From the NCBI GenBank assembly GCA_002070455.1, contig MWDG01000011.1:1-62353 (forward strand): DNA of 62,353 nt, in the 5' to 3' direction. The position numbers and the translations under genes are program-made. The DNA is from Deltaproteobacteria bacterium ADurb.Bin151. GTDB lineage: Bacteria; Desulfobacterota; Syntrophia; Syntrophales; Smithellaceae. The notes beneath the pieces are model-generated. The model saw nothing but the letters and a program-made list of their open reading frames with translations, was not told where the DNA came from and made no database searches. This document shows, piece by piece, positions 23,982 through 32,676 of the stretch. The number at the start of each line of letters is the position of its first letter. Position 1 is the stretch's first letter.

Positions 23982-24575
23982 CTAACGCTGCAGTATCCCG
24001 CCTATGGAATTCTTTGATTTTCTGGGGTAGTCTCTATAAATGATGTCTTTGAAAACCCCTACACGGGCCTGCTCAACCGTGGCAATGAGTTCATTATCCA
24101 CGTAAATCCTACCATCACCGACAACAACGGACGAACCGGATTCCTTCAAGCGTAACAATCGCCGAACATCAATTTCATAGCGGACCATTTTATTATATGG
24201 CCGGATCTGACCTCTAAAGGATATACCTGCACAGCCCAGGGCCCGGCCGGCTCCCTGCGACTCCCGCCAGACGCAATAAAAACCCAGCAGCTGCCAGATT
24301 GCATCCACGCCAAGACATCCCGGCTGCACCGGATCACCCGGCATGTGGCATTGAAAATACCAGGCATCCAGACGAATATCCAGCTCGGCAACCATCTTTC
24401 CCCCTTTGCCGTCGGTTTCGATCAGCGTAATCCGATCGAACATGAGAAATGGAGGGGCGGGCAGACGTGCATCAAAAAAAGGCGGCGGATCCGTAACGGC
24501 AGTTCCATAGGAAAAAGCCAGAATCTCCTCAAAACAGAAGGAGCTTCTCCCAATAAACTCCTTATAAGTCATCAT
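23982..24575 (-). CDS. fabA: FabA-type 3-hydroxydecanoyl-ACP dehydratase/isomerase
   Basis: A 197-aa FabA homologue, expected to dehydrate a 3-hydroxyacyl-ACP and possibly isomerise trans-2 to cis-3, the step that starts unsaturated chains. The signature CHMPGDPVQPGCLGVDAIWQ holds the catalytic His 77 and Asp 91, spaced 14 apart as in E. coli FabA (His 70, Asp 84). GGAGAAAGAG precedes the double ATG. It is the first gene of the cluster, so a cis-unsaturated or skipped intermediate may feed the radical SAM enzymes. Isomerase ability cannot be told from sequence alone. Confidence 0.9.
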   Translation of the reverse strand: MMTYKEFIGRSSFCFEEILAFSYGTAVTDPPPFFDARLPAPPFLMFDRITLIETDGKGGKMVAELDIRLDAWYFQCHMPGDPVQPGCLGVDAIWQLLGFYCVWRESQGAGRALGCAGISFRGQIRPYNKMVRYEIDVRRLLRLKESGSSVVVGDGRIYVDNELIATVEQARVGVFKDIIYRDYPRKSKNSIGGILQR

Positions 24576-24814
24576 GATTTTTCTCTTTCTCCGGACAGGT
24601 AATTACAGCCGGCTTCATGGATTTCTGGTTTTAACCACTGCCCAGCTACCCGCACAGATCGGATAAAAGAGCAAAATCGCTAGTTATTTATAGTCCCTAT
24701 AAGAGAAATATTCTTTTGTCAAAAGAAAAAACCGCTTCAAAATTTGTTGGCAAGAAATATTCAATTCAGTTATAAGAGGCATCAACAAAATATTCCGGGA
24801 AAGAGGAAATCATC

Positions 24815-25510
24815 ATGAACCGCGCAGCCCTTCATAAAATCAGCTACGGCCTTTACATTGTAACATCGGGACAAGATGGAAAATTCAACGGGCAGATTGC
24901 CAATTCCATTGTTCAGGCAACATCTAGACCGGCCACCCTGGCCATCTGCATCAACAGGGAAAACTACACTTATGAACTGATTCGGCAAAGCAGAAAATTT
25001 ATCGTTTCGATCATATCAGAGGCCGCGCCAATGACCTTTATTGGACTGTTCGGCTTTAAAAGCGGCCGGGACGTCGATAAACTGAAAGACGTCAAAACAA
25101 AAACCGGCGTCACCGGCGTGCCGATCGTCCTGGATTATTCCATCGGCTTTATCGAGGCTGAGGTCCAAGGTGAACTCGACTGTGGAACACATACAATATT
25201 TGTAGGAAAAGTCGTCGAAGCGGATCTGACGGGAGAAGGCCAGCCGATGACATATGACTATTACCATAATGTTAAAGGGGGAAAATCTCCGAAATCCGCG
25301 CCGACTTTTGATCAGGAAGCGGCTGCAGCCAAACCCAAGGTGAAAAGCGCCGCCCGTTATGTATGTTCTGTCTGCGGTTACGTATATGATCCGGAAAAAG
25401 GGGACCCGGACAACGGAGTAGTCCCCGGCACTTCTTTTGAAGACATCCCTGATTCCTGGACCTGCCCGATATGCACAGCGGAAAAGTCCCAGTTTGAAAA
25501 AGAGCAATAA
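24815..25510 (+). CDS. Flavin reductase-rubredoxin fusion (high-molecular-weight rubredoxin)
   Basis: A 231-aa two-domain electron-transfer protein. Residues 1-160 are a flavin reductase/flavoredoxin-like FMN-binding domain ([28 protein letters not shown]). After a linker, residues 180-231 are a rubredoxin: CSVCGY and CPIC hold the Fe(SCys)4 centre, with the usual YDPEKGDP and PDSWTCP. This arrangement is known in anaerobes that scavenge O2 or NO through flavodiiron proteins. It is divergently transcribed from fabA across a 239-bp region, so shared control with the lipid cluster is possible. It could supply electrons to redox enzymes there. Confidence 0.92.
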   Translation: MNRAALHKISYGLYIVTSGQDGKFNGQIANSIVQATSRPATLAICINRENYTYELIRQSRKFIVSIISEAAPMTFIGLFGFKSGRDVDKLKDVKTKTGVTGVPIVLDYSIGFIEAEVQGELDCGTHTIFVGKVVEADLTGEGQPMTYDYYHNVKGGKSPKSAPTFDQEAAAAKPKVKSAARYVCSVCGYVYDPEKGDPDNGVVPGTSFEDIPDSWTCPICTAEKSQFEKEQ

Positions 25511-25532
25511 CCTATTTGCAGGAACCGGCCAT

Positions 25533-25557
25533 CCCCTCCCGGAGAAAACGGGAGGGG
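25533..25557. terminator. Convergent hairpin between rubredoxin fusion and radical SAM gene
   Basis: CCCCTCCCG (25533-25541) and CGGGAGGGG (25549-25557) form a perfect 9-bp GC-rich stem with a 7-nt loop. It is placed between two convergent stop codons. No strong T-run follows on either side, so termination is likely but not certain. Confidence 0.55.
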
Positions 25558-25604
25558 AAACGCGGCGGGAAATTTTTCCTACCGGTTCTGTTGGATAGAA
25601 TCCA

Positions 25605-27164
25605 TTATTTCACTTCCCTTATCGTCTGGCAATTTCGGTTAACGAATTCGTGAAAATGATGATACTGCGCAAGAAACGTGAACGCCCTTCTGATGAGATC
25701 CGGATTTATCCTCCATGTTTCAATCATTGTTTTGATAAAAAGGTTCCTCTCCTGACGATTGGCTGCCAGCAAAAAGTAAGAAATCATCTTGATGCCGTTG
25801 GCAAGTTGCTTCGGATCAAATTTTTTACGGACATAGAGATTGCTCCGATACGCCACTTGCTTGAGCCAGCTTTGCAACCGATTGTGGAATAATGCAGGAT
25901 CATATATTTTTTTAAATAGTTCGGAATAAAGCAGCAAAAGTTCTTCCCGGCTCAACAGCTTTGGGATAATATTGGTATACAGTTGCCATTCTCCGGAAAA
26001 GTCATCGCTTAAAAGTCGTCCCTCTTTTTTCAGGCGGTCATACAGCGGAGTATGCTGTGGCGCGTTGAGCAGGCTGATTCCGGCGATCGGGCTGTTCGTG
26101 CATGTAATAAAATCATAGAGTTCATCAAAAACACTTTCGTCATCATGATCAAACCCGACAATCAGGCCAAGAAACGGCATAATGCCATAGCGGGAAATCT
26201 TGTTGATTCGTTCAAAGATATCATATTTTAAATTTTGACTTTTTTTGACTTCTTCCAGACTTTTTCTGCGCACGGTCTCAACGCCGAGAAAAAGCACGGA
26301 AAAGCACGCGTCAGCGCACATCTTGAGCATTTCATTGTCATCCGCTATTTCCACCGTGATCTGCGTGGCAAAAGAAAGAGGCCGCGACTGGGCAGTGTTC
26401 CAATCAATTAGTGCTGCAAGGAGTTCCCGGGTAAAACTTTTGTCAGCCAGAAAATTATCATCGGAGAAAAACACCGTGCGTGCACCGATTTTGTGCGCCG
26501 CTTCAACTTCACAAAGGACCTGCCGGACAGATTTTGTGCGCGGTTTGCGGCCCACATACTGAATGACATCACAGAACTCGCAGCAATTCGGGCAACCACG
26601 GCTGGTTTGCACGTTGATGTTAATGTAGTCGGTGGCGTTAATCAATGACCAGTCCGGTGCAGGACTATCTTTGATATCGATATAGGTTTCCTGGGAATAT
26701 ACGGAATGGGTCTTTCCTCCCACCCACTGCTGAAGGAATAAAGGCCAGGTATATTCAGCCTCACCGATAAAATGGTAGTCGGCAAGAAAGCGGCACTGGT
26801 CATGATGAATCGTCGCGTAAGTCCCGCCCAGAGCTATCGCTACACCCTTTTGTCGAAATCCCGCGCATAATTCGTGAATCCTTTTTCTGTGCAAGGTTGC
26901 ACCGGTTACGGCGACAAGATCACAAGGCATATTCCAGTCAAGCGTCGAAACATTTTCGTCACACAGGACATATTCAACATTGACGCCGGGCGGAGTCAAT
27001 GCCATGAGCGTCGCCAACGCCGCGTTGGGCATGAGAGTCTTCGCACCCAAAAGATCAACCGTACCCTGCATTGACCAGAAATTTTCCTGATGCCTTGGCG
27101 CAACAAGGTATATTCTTTTGCAATGATCACCGGTTCCGTAGCGTTTCGTTCTAACGGGGGGCAT
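25605..27164 (-). CDS. B12-binding radical SAM protein with long C-terminal extension
   Basis: A 519-aa radical SAM protein. An N-terminal cobalamin-like Rossmann domain (about residues 15-150; ALATLMALTPPG, GGTYATIH) is followed by the CxxxCxxC motif Cys 191, 195 and 198 (CPNCCEFC) in the SRGCPxxCxFC context, then a TIM-barrel half and a 120-residue helical tail (DUF4070-like in pattern). GAGGGACAG precedes the ATG. The family includes enzymes of unknown reaction and some lipid or tetrapyrrole methylases. It is adjacent to, but separated by the rubredoxin gene from, the lipid cluster, on the same strand. It may belong to the same pathway. Confidence 0.85.
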   Translation of the reverse strand: MPPVRTKRYGTGDHCKRIYLVAPRHQENFWSMQGTVDLLGAKTLMPNAALATLMALTPPGVNVEYVLCDENVSTLDWNMPCDLVAVTGATLHRKRIHELCAGFRQKGVAIALGGTYATIHHDQCRFLADYHFIGEAEYTWPLFLQQWVGGKTHSVYSQETYIDIKDSPAPDWSLINATDYININVQTSRGCPNCCEFCDVIQYVGRKPRTKSVRQVLCEVEAAHKIGARTVFFSDDNFLADKSFTRELLAALIDWNTAQSRPLSFATQITVEIADDNEMLKMCADACFSVLFLGVETVRRKSLEEVKKSQNLKYDIFERINKISRYGIMPFLGLIVGFDHDDESVFDELYDFITCTNSPIAGISLLNAPQHTPLYDRLKKEGRLLSDDFSGEWQLYTNIIPKLLSREELLLLYSELFKKIYDPALFHNRLQSWLKQVAYRSNLYVRKKFDPKQLANGIKMISYFLLAANRQERNLFIKTMIETWRINPDLIRRAFTFLAQYHHFHEFVNRNCQTIREVK

Positions 27165-27487
27165 TTTCTGTCCCTCTTTATTAAGTAAACTTTATCACTA
27201 TTATCCGGGCATGAACTTTTTCACATGGTAGAGCAGGAAGAGAGCAACGATATCCCGACAAATCAAGATCACATATATAATCGGATGAATTACAGCAATC
27301 ATCCTGACCAATCAAATCATCGAATCCTGCAGCAACCTGCTCATGGAGTCGATTTGAACGGGTGGATGTATTGACATTAAAAAATGTCAACATATCCCGG
27401 AAAGATACATCATCACGGGATCAAATTCAGCACCCTGGCTAAAAAACAAAAGGGGGACAGGACTGTCCCCCTTTCTCGTCCAGAAAT
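27165..27487. promoter_or_regulatory. 323-bp gap with a perfect palindrome and a terminator
   Basis: No gene is evident. Upstream of the minus-strand radical SAM gene sits a perfect inverted repeat, TTGACATT-AAAA-AATGTCAA at 27371-27390, the size and symmetry of a repressor site. Its left half also contains a TTGACA -35 element. At 27451-27472 lies the terminator of the CoA-transferase operon (separate entry). A regulator acting on the palindrome is inference. Confidence 0.35.
27441..27472 (-). terminator. Rho-independent terminator of the CoA-transferase operon
   Basis: On the minus strand AGGGGGACAG pairs with CTGTCCCCCT (27451-27460 with 27463-27472; the centre opens as a small loop), followed by TTTTGTTTTTT. 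It lies 16 bp past the stop codon of the beta subunit gene. Confidence 0.88.
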
Positions 27488-28279
27488 TTATGCGGCAGGC
27501 ATTTGTGTGAAAACACCGCGCGGATCAACCTGGGTGCGTATGATCTGCAGTGCCTCAGGCGTAACCAGCTTTGTCTCCGGGATGTCCCCTTCCGGTTTTA
27601 CAAGTTCAAAACCGGTAAGCTGCTGGGCCAATTCGAAAGTGACCCCCGGCGTCAATGTTTTGACCCTCATCCGTTTACTGACCGGGTGAAAATCATAGAC
27701 TCCCCAAGGGCTGATGACAGCTGCCGGACCATTGCCGATGAGACCGGCTTCCTGACGTGAGTTGCCGCCCGTCAAATGTCCCACAGAGGTAATGAAATCA
27801 ACCTTCTCCGGAAACTTGTCCGGGGTCTGAAGTCCGACCAGGACCATCTTCTCTGTGAGCGAGGACAGATCATTGTTCCCGCCGCTGCCGGTCAGACGAA
27901 CCTTCGGGTGGTGATAATCCTTGCCGATCATATGGGTGTTGACATTGCCGTACATATCCACCTGGGCAAAACCCAAAAAACCGATGTCCACGTAGCCATT
28001 GTAGCATTGAGCAAACGAATAGGACATTTCCATAATGGTAGGGGACTTCCGCCAGGTCATGGGACAGCCAACTGACCAGGGCATGTCTCCTTCAATAGGA
28101 TCCTGTCCACCGGATTCATAAACCAGAGTAATATTGGGGGCATGGGTCTTTTTGGCCAGAATCCCCGCCACCATGGGAATTCCGGTGCCAATATACACGA
28201 CCGAGTGGTCGCTGATCTGCTGCGCTATGATATAGGCCAATGTCTCTAAAGGATTGGCCGGTGCATTTAAGTCTTGCAT
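27488..28279 (-). CDS. CoA-transferase beta subunit, glutaconate CoA-transferase type
   Basis: A 263-aa class I CoA-transferase subunit resembling GctB. It moves CoA between acyl-CoA and a free acid through a glutamyl-CoA thioester. The YIGTGIPM glycine loop and the VYESGGQDP segment, likely to hold the catalytic Glu, are visible. A Gly-rich GSGGNNDLSSL loop is also typical. It lies 14 bp downstream of the alpha subunit gene and ends in a strong terminator, so the two form a simple operon. The substrate (dicarboxylate, aromatic or short-chain acid) cannot be fixed from this sequence. Confidence 0.85.
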   Translation of the reverse strand: MQDLNAPANPLETLAYIIAQQISDHSVVYIGTGIPMVAGILAKKTHAPNITLVYESGGQDPIEGDMPWSVGCPMTWRKSPTIMEMSYSFAQCYNGYVDIGFLGFAQVDMYGNVNTHMIGKDYHHPKVRLTGSGGNNDLSSLTEKMVLVGLQTPDKFPEKVDFITSVGHLTGGNSRQEAGLIGNGPAAVISPWGVYDFHPVSKRMRVKTLTPGVTFELAQQLTGFELVKPEGDIPETKLVTPEALQIIRTQVDPRGVFTQMPAA

Positions 28280-28293
28280 AATCTGCTCCTGTC

Positions 28294-29385
28294 TTAATAG
28301 TAAATTCCTGAATCGTGCTTCAGGGTGTATTCTTCATACGAGAAATCAATGTCTTCATTATCGCCTTCGGCGGCCTTTGTCTGACGGCGGGCCTCGGCGA
28401 TCCATTTCGCGCCTCCCAGTTTGTCGACAAACTCGAACTGGTTTTTGACACCCATGATCCACTCGTCACAAAATGCCTTGTTGTTTTCTGCAGACGCGCC
28501 GCCAAAACGCATGCACTTTTCCCACCATTGCCTCGGCCAGTAATAACACCCGGGCATGCTGCCGGGAAGCGCTCCAAATGGCATTTCCACCACGGCATCG
28601 GCATAGAAGAACGGAATGATCTGCCCCTGCCTGTTGTAGCGGATATCGTTCTCGGGAACAATCTCTTCGGCGGTAATGATGAGTTTGCGTGCCGCCGCGG
28701 CTACCGCAAGATCATTCACGGCGGGACCGTAAATGTAGGCGTTGCCGTACTTGTCAGCCATGTGACAATGAATAATCGATATATCAGGGTAAATGGCCGG
28801 CACAAATACAACAGGATCATGAACTCCCTTGAGCGGATTCTGGACAACCTTGAGGTACGGGTTATAGCGGACGATATCACTGCCGAGCATTTGTTTACTG
28901 AAAACGCCGGCAACACCAAGCTGGGCGGCCTTGAATGCCTGGGCCACTCCCCCGTGGCTCCACTCCGACAAAATCTGGATCTGGCCCGCCTTCAAAGCGC
29001 GGTCGTAGACCTTGTCAATACCGCGCATTTCCGCTCCGGTGTATGAACTGTGGGAATGGGTCACCAATCCGTAAGTGATGAAAAAACTCTGATTGGTATT
29101 GGGCGCTCCGATCATCTGCAGGTTCTTTTTGCCCTGCCTGATGACCTCGTAAAAGGCCTGATGCGGTGTCCTCACATAGGAAAACCCGCCGTCCGTGATG
29201 ACGTCGCCATCCTTGACAAAGGCATCAACGGCCTCGCCAATCGTCATCCGTTTGTCTTTCTTTGCATGCTCCTTTTTCAAATGCGCCGCGCGTGCCGACT
29301 CAAAATCAACCAGCCTGTCCAGAACGGACGTGTCGCTGATTCTAAGATTCGCAACGGCCTCCTCATTGTAGAGATATTTTGCCAT
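28294..29385 (-). CDS. CoA-transferase alpha subunit, glutaconate CoA-transferase type
   Basis: A 363-aa partner of the beta subunit, with class I motifs such as KDGDVITDGGFSYVRTP near residue 55 and APNTNQSF. The ATG at 29385 is preferred over the one six bases upstream because AGGAGG then has the usual 8-nt spacing. The alpha subunit of the glutaconate-type enzymes is longer than that of acetoacetate transferases, and this length fits. With the 2-hydroxyacyl-CoA dehydratase at 44-48 kb it suggests amino- or hydroxy-acid fermentation, though the two loci are 16 kb apart. Confidence 0.85.
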   Translation of the reverse strand: MAKYLYNEEAVANLRISDTSVLDRLVDFESARAAHLKKEHAKKDKRMTIGEAVDAFVKDGDVITDGGFSYVRTPHQAFYEVIRQGKKNLQMIGAPNTNQSFFITYGLVTHSHSSYTGAEMRGIDKVYDRALKAGQIQILSEWSHGGVAQAFKAAQLGVAGVFSKQMLGSDIVRYNPYLKVVQNPLKGVHDPVVFVPAIYPDISIIHCHMADKYGNAYIYGPAVNDLAVAAAARKLIITAEEIVPENDIRYNRQGQIIPFFYADAVVEMPFGALPGSMPGCYYWPRQWWEKCMRFGGASAENNKAFCDEWIMGVKNQFEFVDKLGGAKWIAEARRQTKAAEGDNEDIDFSYEEYTLKHDSGIYY

Positions 29386-29774
29386 CTCCATTGCCTCCTA
29401 ACGTTTATTACCAATGTGCTTGCGCACATTAATTTCCTCATGAAACCTTTATCCTACAAGTCGAGCGTGGTCAAGTATAATTGTAAGTATTTGAAATCGT
29501 TTTTAGACTGCTGGTCAGAAAAAAGCTGTTGATTGGTGATTTCCTACATTTTTCTTGGAGATGTTTTCATCTGTTTTTCACTTGTCAAACCAGATCAGAG
29601 AATAAAAAACAGGCAAACCTATGGTCGTTTCATCATTTTGGCATCTGCCCCGGGAAGAAAAACACACAATTTGTCTTTGATTTTAACATTCGATGTGTAT
29701 AGAATATAAATGTTTTCAAATGTCAGCATGCAAGTCTTATTGTATAAAATTGCATTTATCATAAAGGGGGGTCT
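29386..29774. other. Divergent intergenic region, nothing specific seen
   Basis: About 390 bp, AT-rich, between the divergent CoA-transferase and histidine kinase genes. It must hold both promoters; TATAAA-like hexamers are present near 29740-29750, but no convincing -35 partner could be set. AAAGGGGGG is the ribosome site of the kinase gene. I see no small gene or clear repeat. Confidence 0.3.
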
Positions 29775-32519
29775 ATGGCTGGCGACAGAGACAGAACACG
29801 GGTACAGCTTTTTGAAGATGTCAAAGTTCTTCGGCAGCAGGTAGCTGAATATGAAGAACAAAACACAAAATACCAGCAAGTTATTGATGAGTTAAAAGAA
29901 AATGAGAGGCGTTACCGCCTGATTGCCCAAAACAGTCATGATTGGGAATTCTGGCTCGACGTTGATGACCGTTTACTCTATACCTCGCCCTCCTGTAAAA
30001 AAATTACCGGCTACACCGAAGAAGAATTTAAAAAAAACCGGGATCTTTTATTTAAAATCATTGATCCGTCCGATCGGCCAATCTTTACGGAACACCGCAA
30101 TATGGTGAAGAAATCAAAAGTCCCGGGCGATGAAGAATTCAGAATTATCCGCAAGGACGGCAAGGTCCGATGGATAAGCCATGTCTGCCAGCCTGTTTAT
30201 GACGAAGACGGACAGTATGCCGGCACGCGCGCAAGTAACAGGGACATCACCGAAAGCAAGATCACGGAAGATGAGCTCAAAGAAAGAACAAGACACCTTG
30301 AGATTCTTGCTGAAAACATCGTTGACATGACCTGGACCATGGACATGGATCTCAACCTGACTTTTGTCAGCCCATCCGTGGAGACATTAAGAGGTTTCAC
30401 GGTAGAGGAGGTCATGGAACAGGAGCCGGATGAAATCTTCACGCCGGAGTCTTTTGAATTGATCAACAGCGTCTGGGGTGAGGAACTTGCTTTGGAATAT
30501 TCCAAAAAGGCACCCAAGAATCGTTCACGAATCATTCAATTGGAATATCTGTGTAAAGACGGATCTACCGTATGGACCGAAACCAATCTGACGCCCATCC
30601 GGGACTTCAGCGGCAAGATGATAGAAATTCTTGCTGTTTCCAGGAATATCAGCGATCGTAAGATCAATGAAGAAGCCCCTCGGCAAAGCCACATTGAAGC
30701 ACAGGGAATTGAAAATCTTTTACGGGAACAGGCCAATCAGACCCAGCTGATGATGAAAAAGTTGCAGGACAGCGAAAAACTTGCCCAGGAAAAAGATGAC
30801 CTCATCAAACAAAATGAAAAACGTCTGCTGGATTTTGACAAAATCCTGAAAGAAAAAGAAAATCAACTCAGGCAATCTGAGCTGCAATTGCAAGACATCA
30901 TGAGAAAGGCGCGTGAAAGCGAAAGGTTGGCGAAAAATCAGGAAAGCCGTCTCGGCCTCATGGAGGCAAAACTTCTGGAAAGCAACAACCTTCTCAGTCA
31001 AAAAGAAATTCGTCTTTTGGATCAAACGGCATCTGAAAACGATGAATGCTACAAAAGCCTGTTTGAAAATGGCCGCATGGTCATGCTCCTCATTGACCCG
31101 GACAGCAAATCCATTGTCGATGCCAATCGTGTCGCGTGTGCGTATTACGGGTGGAACCGTGAGGAGCTGATACAAAAGAAGATGTCTGAAATCTGCACAT
31201 TGAGCGTTGATGAACTTAACGCGCAGATGACTCTGGACCCGACGCAAAAGCGCAGTTATTTTGTTTCAAAACACAGCAGGGCGGACGGTTCAATCCGTGA
31301 CGTGGAAGTTTTCAGCGGACTGTTGCCGCGAAACGGTAAAAAGCTTTTTTACAATATGATCTCTGACATCACGGAACGCAACAGGATGGAGGATGCCTTT
31401 AAAAATACCGTAAAACTCCAATCCCTGGGCCTTCTGGCTGGCGGAATCGTTCATGATTTCAATAATCTCCTCACGCTGGTGCAAGGATATATCGACATGG
31501 CCGTTTTAGGAATCAAATCCGACCACATCGCTCAAAAATGGCTGAAATCCGCACAACAGTCGCTGGACAAAACCAGGGAACTGACCAGCCGTCTTTCTGC
31601 TTTTTCGCGTGGAGGTCAGCCGAAGCCCAAAATCCAGCACATTGAACATATTCTCCGGGACGCCGTTAAAAACACATTGAAATCATCACCTGTAAACCCG
31701 CAGATGGAAATCCAGAAAGGTCTATGGCCCGCTGATATTGATGAAGTTCAGATCAGCCATTGTTTTAACAACCTTCTGGATAACGCTCGTGACGCCATGC
31801 CCGGAGGAGGAACCATTAAAGTTCGCGCCGAAAATATCGACCTGAAAGAAACCGACACAATCCCGCTTGCAGACGGCCCGTATCTGCGGATTATTTTTGA
31901 AGACAGCGGATCCGGCATTCCACGGGAACATATTGATAAAATATTCGATCCATACTTTACGACCAAAGAATCGGGGCAGGACAAGGGCATGGGGCTCACC
32001 GTATGCAACGCCGTTTTGAAAAAGCACGGCGGCGGCATCACTGTCGATTCCAGGGAAAAAGGCGGAGCCTCCTTCAGCCTGTATCTTCCGGCCAAACCGG
32101 ACGGAACTCCCGAAGCAGATTCCGGAGAAAAAGTGTTTATTCCTTCCCGGAGGCGCATCCTGATCATGGACGACAGTCCGGACATCAGAACACTCGTGCA
32201 GCTTTATGCCGACCAGCTTGATTTTGAAGCAACAACGGTGGCCGGGGGACAGGAGGCGATACAGGAATATCAAAAAGCGCAGGATGCCGGCAATCCATAT
32301 TGCGCCGTCTTGATGGCATTTTCGGTCCGGCAGGGCTTAGGCGGGAAAGCCGCATTGACGCGGATGAAAAAAATTGCCCCGGACATCAGGGCCATTGTCA
32401 TTTCCGGAGACGATGATCCCGTCATGAAAAAATACGCGGATTATGGTTTCCACGCTGCATTGAAAAAACCTTTCCGCTTCGAGGATGTCAAAAAGGTATT
32501 GGAAAAAACCCTGACATAA
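29775..32519 (+). CDS. PAS-domain hybrid histidine kinase with a receiver lacking the phospho-acceptor Asp
   Basis: A 914-aa cytosolic sensor kinase; no membrane span is seen. Order of domains: two PAS domains (about 40-175 and 175-305), a long coiled coil (about 315-415, regular Glu/Lys/Leu pattern), a third PAS (about 420-545), a dimerisation domain with phospho-His at residue 560 (VHDFNNLL), a HATPase (DNARDAMPGGG, DSGSGIP, GMGLTV), and a C-terminal receiver (about 795-914). The receiver keeps the acidic pair (MDD) and the Lys (LKKPF), but the conserved MDL phospho-site reads MAF: residue 848 is Ala (codon GCA at 32316). It therefore probably cannot take a phosphate by the usual route. No response regulator gene is next to it. 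Confidence 0.9.
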   Translation: MAGDRDRTRVQLFEDVKVLRQQVAEYEEQNTKYQQVIDELKENERRYRLIAQNSHDWEFWLDVDDRLLYTSPSCKKITGYTEEEFKKNRDLLFKIIDPSDRPIFTEHRNMVKKSKVPGDEEFRIIRKDGKVRWISHVCQPVYDEDGQYAGTRASNRDITESKITEDELKERTRHLEILAENIVDMTWTMDMDLNLTFVSPSVETLRGFTVEEVMEQEPDEIFTPESFELINSVWGEELALEYSKKAPKNRSRIIQLEYLCKDGSTVWTETNLTPIRDFSGKMIEILAVSRNISDRKINEEAPRQSHIEAQGIENLLREQANQTQLMMKKLQDSEKLAQEKDDLIKQNEKRLLDFDKILKEKENQLRQSELQLQDIMRKARESERLAKNQESRLGLMEAKLLESNNLLSQKEIRLLDQTASENDECYKSLFENGRMVMLLIDPDSKSIVDANRVACAYYGWNREELIQKKMSEICTLSVDELNAQMTLDPTQKRSYFVSKHSRADGSIRDVEVFSGLLPRNGKKLFYNMISDITERNRMEDAFKNTVKLQSLGLLAGGIVHDFNNLLTLVQGYIDMAVLGIKSDHIAQKWLKSAQQSLDKTRELTSRLSAFSRGGQPKPKIQHIEHILRDAVKNTLKSSPVNPQMEIQKGLWPADIDEVQISHCFNNLLDNARDAMPGGGTIKVRAENIDLKETDTIPLADGPYLRIIFEDSGSGIPREHIDKIFDPYFTTKESGQDKGMGLTVCNAVLKKHGGGITVDSREKGGASFSLYLPAKPDGTPEADSGEKVFIPSRRRILIMDDSPDIRTLVQLYADQLDFEATTVAGGQEAIQEYQKAQDAGNPYCAVLMAFSVRQGLGGKAALTRMKKIAPDIRAIVISGDDDPVMKKYADYGFHAALKKPFRFEDVKKVLEKTLT

Positions 32520-32563
32520 GAGTAAATATCCTGCGCGTTGTTGACAGGCAGGTTCAAAAGGTA

Positions 32564-32587
32564 CGGCACAGATTCAGAACTGTGCCG
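32564..32587 (+). terminator. Hairpin downstream of the kinase gene
   Basis: CGGCACAG (32564-32571) and CTGTGCCG (32580-32587) form a perfect 8-bp stem with an 8-nt loop, 44 bp after the stop codon. There is no T-run, so it may be a pause site or a Rho-assisted terminator. Confidence 0.4.
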
Positions 32588-32676
32588 CCCGCCCGGACAA
32601 ATCCTATCAGACTATCAACGCTGGATCATCATCTTGTGATAATGGAATTTTTATCATATTATTTAAGGAGTTCATC

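Noticed and set aside
12993..24575. Aryl-polyene or flexirubin cluster
   Set aside because: No ammonia lyase, AMP-ligase or ketoreductase is present, and radical SAM genes are not part of those clusters; only single enzymes look alike.
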